In this document: piece after piece, positions 15,383 to 18,692 of the stretch | Layout: each line of letters opens with the position of its first letter | Position numbering within the stretch: the stretch's first letter is position 1 | Origin: DASUZB01 sp036377075 | Lineage (GTDB): Bacteria > Actinomycetota > CALGFH01 | Direction: 5' to 3' | Assembly (NCBI GenBank): GCA_036377075.1 | Contig: DASUZB010000305.1 | Coordinates: 1 to 18,692, forward strand | Length of the DNA stretch: 18,692 bases | Program-made: the position numbers and the translations under genes | The notes under the pieces: generated by a model | What the model was told of the DNA's origin: nothing | The model's input: the letters and a program-made list of their open reading frames with translations, nothing else | The model's database searches: none

Positions 15383-15396
15383 GCACGGGGGGTGTC

Positions 15397-17517
15397 ATGG
15401 GTAGAGCGCAGAGGATCGCAAGCCTTCCATGTGGACGCTGGACGAAGTGGGGCGTCCTGGCGTTCTGGATCGTAGTGTTTGCGGTCGCCGGGCCGCTCTC
15501 CGGCAAGCTCAACAGCGCCCAGAAGAACGACGCATCGTCGTGGCTGCCGAAGAACGCCGAGTCCACCCAGGTCGTGGACCTGGCCAAGAAGTTCACGCCG
15601 AGCGACGTCTTCCCGGTGCTGGTGGTCTACGAGCGCTCCGGCGGCCCCGTGACCGCGGCCGACCGGGCCAAGGTCACCGCCGACGCGCGGCAGTTCGCCG
15701 GGGTGCAGGACGTCGCCGGCAAGGTCACCGGCCCGATCCCGTCCCAGGACGGCAGCGCGCTGCAGGTCGTCGTGCCCATGAAGATCAACTCGGAGGGCAA
15801 CGGCTGGCAGGAGCTCACCCCGAGGGTCGAGCAGATGCGCTCGATCGCCCACGCCAACGCCGGTGACCTGCACGCGTACGTGACCGGTCCGGGCGGGTAC
15901 TTCGCCGACTTCGCCAACGTGTTCTCCGGCTTCGACACCACGCTGCTGTACATCACCGCGGTGATCGTCATCGTCATCCTGCTGCTCACCTACCGCAGCC
16001 CCGCGTTGTGGATCTTGCCGCTGACCTGTGTGTTCATCGCGCTGACCGCGGCGCAGGCGGTGATCTACCTGCTGGCGAAGCACGCCGGCCTGACGGTCAA
16101 CGGGCAGAGCGCGTTCATCCTGACGGTGCTGGTGTTCGGCGCCGGCACCGACTACGCGCTGCTGCTGACCGCCCGCTACCGGGAGGAGTTGCGCCGCCAC
16201 GCCGACCGGCACGAGGCGATGGCGGTGGCGCTGGGCCGCGCCGCGCCGGCGATCATCGCCAGCGGGTCCACCGTGATCCTGAGCCTGCTGTGCCTGCTGG
16301 TCGCCGAGCTCGCCTCCACCAAGAGCCTCGGCCCGGTGATGGCGATCGGCGTGGCCGTCGGCCTGTGCGCCATGCTCACGCTGCTGCCGGCGCTGCTGGT
16401 CATCTTCGGCCGCTGGATGTTCTGGCCGCGGCGGCCCACGCTCGGCTCGGCCGAGCCGACCGAGCACGGCCTGTGGGCGCGGATCGGTCGCCGCATGGCG
16501 CGCCGGCCGCGCCTGGTGTGGGTGGTGACGGCGGTCGTGCTCGGGGCGATGGCGCTCGGGCTGACCGGCCTGAAGGCCGAGGGCCTGTCGAACAAGGATG
16601 GCTTCCGCACCAAGCCGGAGTCGGTGACCGGCGACGAGGTGCTCGGGCGCCACTTCGCCGCTGGTCTGGGAAACCCTGTCCAGGTCATCGGCAAGGCTGA
16701 GTCCGCGGGGCAGCTGCAGTCCGCCCTGTCCGGCAGCGCCGGGGTGACGGCCGTCACCCGCCCGGTGGTGAAGGAGGGCTACGCCTTCGTCGAGGGAACG
16801 CTGACCACCGCGGCCGACAGCCAGGCCGCCTACCAGACGATCGACCGGCTGCGCTCCACCATGCACGCGATCCCGGGGGCGGACGCCAAGGTCGGCGGCG
16901 GCACCGCGGTCAACCTCGACATCAAGCGGGCCACCACGCACGACCGGAACCTGGTGGTGCCGCTCGTGCTGCTGGTGGTGATGGTGATCCTCGGCCTGGT
17001 GCTGCGCGCGGTGATCTCGCCGCTGCTGCTGGCCGCCACCGTGGTGCTGTCCTTCGCGGCGGCGCTCGGCGTCAGCGCCCTGGCCTTCGACCACCTCTTC
17101 AAGTTCGCCGGTGCCGACCCGTCGCTGCCGCTGTGGACGTTCGTGTTCCTGGTCGCGCTCGGCACCGACTACAACATCTTCCTGATGACCAGGGTCCACG
17201 AGGAGAGCAGGCGCTACGGCACCCGGCGGGGCTCGCTGATCGGCCTCGCGGCAACGGGCGGGGTGATCACCTCCGCGGGCGTGGTGCTGGCGGGCACGTT
17301 CGCCGCCCTCGGCACCCTGCCGCTGGTCTTCATCACCGAGATCGGCTTCGCGGTGGCCTTCGGCGTCCTGCTGGACACCTTCGTGGTCCGCTCGGTGCTG
17401 GTCACCGCGCTCAACCTCGACGTGGGCCGGCACATCTGGTGGCCGAGCCGCCTGGCCCACAAGGAGGACGTCGAACTCGGCGACCTCGAGTCCGAGGAGG
17501 CGGCGCTCACGCCCTGA
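15397..17517 (+). CDS. MmpL-family RND transporter
   Basis: This 706-residue inner-membrane transporter has two MMPL repeats. Each repeat is a first helix (about 18-36 and 372-391), an extracytoplasmic loop domain (about 37-180 and 392-515) and a five-helix bundle (about 182-340 and 519-675). The proton-relay motif GTDY occurs in both halves (250-253 and 589-592), matching the Asp-Tyr pairs of mycobacterial MmpL3, so the protein looks functional. Typical cargo is lipids or small hydrophobic molecules, but the cargo is not predictable here. The tail (685-706) is acidic and short, without the long C-terminal domain of MmpL3. The ATG at 15397 follows GGGGGG at 15387-15392, a spacing of 4 bases. 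It is divergent from the lipoprotein-sortase operon and ends at a strong hairpin. Confidence 0.95.
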   Translation: MGRAQRIASLPCGRWTKWGVLAFWIVVFAVAGPLSGKLNSAQKNDASSWLPKNAESTQVVDLAKKFTPSDVFPVLVVYERSGGPVTAADRAKVTADARQFAGVQDVAGKVTGPIPSQDGSALQVVVPMKINSEGNGWQELTPRVEQMRSIAHANAGDLHAYVTGPGGYFADFANVFSGFDTTLLYITAVIVIVILLLTYRSPALWILPLTCVFIALTAAQAVIYLLAKHAGLTVNGQSAFILTVLVFGAGTDYALLLTARYREELRRHADRHEAMAVALGRAAPAIIASGSTVILSLLCLLVAELASTKSLGPVMAIGVAVGLCAMLTLLPALLVIFGRWMFWPRRPTLGSAEPTEHGLWARIGRRMARRPRLVWVVTAVVLGAMALGLTGLKAEGLSNKDGFRTKPESVTGDEVLGRHFAAGLGNPVQVIGKAESAGQLQSALSGSAGVTAVTRPVVKEGYAFVEGTLTTAADSQAAYQTIDRLRSTMHAIPGADAKVGGGTAVNLDIKRATTHDRNLVVPLVLLVVMVILGLVLRAVISPLLLAATVVLSFAAALGVSALAFDHLFKFAGADPSLPLWTFVFLVALGTDYNIFLMTRVHEESRRYGTRRGSLIGLAATGGVITSAGVVLAGTFAALGTLPLVFITEIGFAVAFGVLLDTFVVRSVLVTALNLDVGRHIWWPSRLAHKEDVELGDLESEEAALTP

Positions 17518-17533
17518 GCGGGCCTTCCACGTG

Positions 17534-17566
17534 TGGACGCCCCCGAGGGAGCCTCGGGGGCGTCCA
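17534..17566. terminator. Strong hairpin terminator between convergent genes
   Basis: TGGACGCCCCCGAGG at 17534-17548 pairs perfectly with 17552-17566 around a 3-base loop (GAG). It starts 17 bases after the transporter stop and lies 32 bases beyond the stop of the convergent ligase gene. There is no T-run, as is common for actinobacterial hairpin terminators, and it could act in both directions. Confidence 0.8.
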
Positions 17567-17597
17567 GCGTTGGGGACCGTGGCGGCCGTATCCGCTA

Positions 17598-18590
17598 TCA
17601 GCCGAGCTGGACGCCGGCGGTGGCCGGGACGTACCTGGCGCGCTCGGCCTCGACGAGGACGCGGCGCAACAGCTTGCCCGTCATCGACCTGGGGACCTGG
17701 TCGGTGAACTCGACCACGCGGAGCCGCTTGTACGGCGCGACTCGCTCGGCGACCCAGGCCAGCAGCTCGTCGGCGGTGGCGCGACCCCGTGGGACGACGT
17801 AGGCGACCGGCACCTCGCCCGCCTCGGCGTCGGGGCGGGGTACCACCGCGGCGTCGGCCACCGCCGGGTGGGCCAGCAGCAGGTGCTCCAGCTCGGCCGG
17901 CGCGACCTGGGCGCCCTTGTACTTGATCAGCTCCTTTAGGCGGTCGACCACGTACAGGTAGCCGTCCTCGTCGAAGGCGCACAGGTCGCCGGTGTGCAGC
18001 CAGCCGTCAGGGTCGATCGTCCTGGCGGTGGCCTCCGGCTGGTCGTGATATCCGCGCATCAGCTGCGGGCCTCGGACCCACAGCTCTCCCGTACGGCCGG
18101 GGCCGAAGTCGGCGCCGGTTTCCGGGTCGACGATGCGGGCCTCGGTGCCGGCCAGCAGCCGGCCCACCGACCCGCGCCGCGGCGCCTCGGGCGGGCTGAT
18201 CGCGATCGTGCAGGTCGTCTCCGTCATGCCGAGGCCCTGGAGGACCACGCAGCCAAGCCGGTCGGCGCAACGCTGCTCGACCTCGCCGCTCAAGGGGGCG
18301 GCGCCGCAGCCGATCACCCGCAGCGACGACAGGTCGTAGCGGTCCACGACGGGATGGCCGGCGAGGGCGAGCATGATCGGCGGCGCAACGATCATGGTGG
18401 TGACCCGGTGCCGCTGGATCGTGTCGAGGAAGCCCTCCAGGTCGAAGCGCGGCATGGTGACCACGGTCGCGCCGGCATGCAGCCCGCCGGCCAGCACCAG
18501 GTTCAGGCCCATGGTGTGGAACAGCGGCGCCACTGCCAGGACCACGTCGTCGGCCCGGAAGTCCATCACGGCCTGAGCCTGGCGGACGGC
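17598..18590 (-). pseudogene. 4-coumarate-CoA ligase-like acyl-CoA synthetase, 5'-truncated
   Basis: This is the C-terminal two thirds of an ANL-superfamily acyl-adenylating enzyme, about 330 residues. From the in-frame GTG at 18567-18569 it shows VVLAVAPLFHTMG (9-21), the adenylation motif GLGMTETTC (112-120), GELWVRGPQLMRGY (161-174), the ATP-binding Asp in GWLHTGDL (189-196), the hinge VDRLKELIKYKG (208-219) and the catalytic Lys in PRSMTGK (293-299). The family usually has about 500 residues. The first roughly 190, including the SGTTGLPKG phosphate-binding loop, are missing. Family-like sequence runs upstream only to about VRQAQAVMDF (18570-18590); beyond that the open frame becomes Pro/Gly-rich and unrelated. 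Without the phosphate loop it should be inactive. A genuine truncation, a rearrangement or an assembly join at this spot are all possible. Confidence 0.8.
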
Positions 18591-18692
18591 TGTGGCCGCT
18601 GTACTACCGCAAGGGCTGGTTCCGCGAGGTGCAGGTGATCCTGGTCGCCGCCCTGGGAAGGGACCGCCTGCCGGTCCTGGAGCGGGCGCGCT
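18584..18692 (+). CDS. Possible gene fragment running off the right edge
   Basis: From about 18584 to the edge, the plus-strand frame that includes CTG at 18599-18601 is open and reads like real protein, with segments WPLYYRKGWFREVQVILVAA and GRDRLPVLERAR. This begins just where the ligase homology on the other strand ends. No start codon or ribosome site is visible and I do not recognise the family, so it may be the inside of a gene joined here by rearrangement or assembly. Confidence 0.3.

Noticed and set aside
15331..17982. 883-codon open frame on the minus strand
   Set aside because: It lies opposite the MmpL transporter, whose GTDY motifs and helices are clear, and runs through the terminator hairpin; its composition is shadow-like.

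Overview
The window is very GC-rich (estimated by eye at about 72-74% GC). It has compact operons with 4-base stop/start overlaps, GTG and TTG starts, a class F-type sortase, an MmpL-type transporter and a DesK/NarL-type two-component pair. This fits a high-GC actinomycete-like bacterium (Actinomycetota). The individual proteins do not let me name a genus, and no rRNA, tRNA, CRISPR array or intact mobile element is visible.

Layout. 1-1370: the 3' end of a sensor histidine kinase gene (cut by the window edge) and its NarL-type response regulator, plus strand. 1371-1591: a leader with strong inverted repeats. 1592-7598: a tightly overlapping plus-strand operon of five envelope genes: an MprF/LysX-like aminoacyl-phosphatidylglycerol synthase, a membrane-anchored extracytoplasmic esterase, a class A penicillin-binding protein, a rhomboid-like membrane protein and a small lipoprotein. 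7620-8357: a two-domain VOC (glyoxalase-like) protein, minus strand. 8358-8677: 320 bases without a gene, holding a 69-base-period direct repeat plus an inverted partial copy. 8678-11461: a large membrane PAS-GGDEF-EAL protein. 11474-12481: an atypical SDR/epimerase, minus strand. 12684-13217: a one-pass membrane protein of unknown role. 13229-15138 (minus strand): a duplicated-domain, His-patterned lipoprotein gene overlapping by 4 bases a lipobox-bearing sortase gene. 15397-17517: an MmpL-family transporter, followed by a strong hairpin. 17598-about 18590: a 5'-truncated 4-coumarate-CoA-ligase-like gene, minus strand, whose homology stops abruptly near the right edge.

How the genes may work together. 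The 1592-7598 operon reads as an envelope-remodelling unit. The synthase puts an amino acid on a membrane lipid, the esterase next to it is a candidate to remove it outside the cell, and the PBP polymerises and crosslinks peptidoglycan. The rhomboid-like protein and the lipoprotein are possible processing or accessory factors. The kinase/regulator pair upstream is a plausible but unproven controller. The sortase operon and the MmpL transporter are further envelope functions arranged divergently around a shared 258-base regulatory region.

The most notable points are the five-gene envelope operon and the hairpins at its 5' end, the His-patterned duplicated lipoprotein paired with a sortase that has no Arg after its catalytic Cys, the GGDEF domain lacking a metal-binding Asp, the repeat structure upstream of the VOC gene, and the broken acyl-CoA ligase at the right edge.
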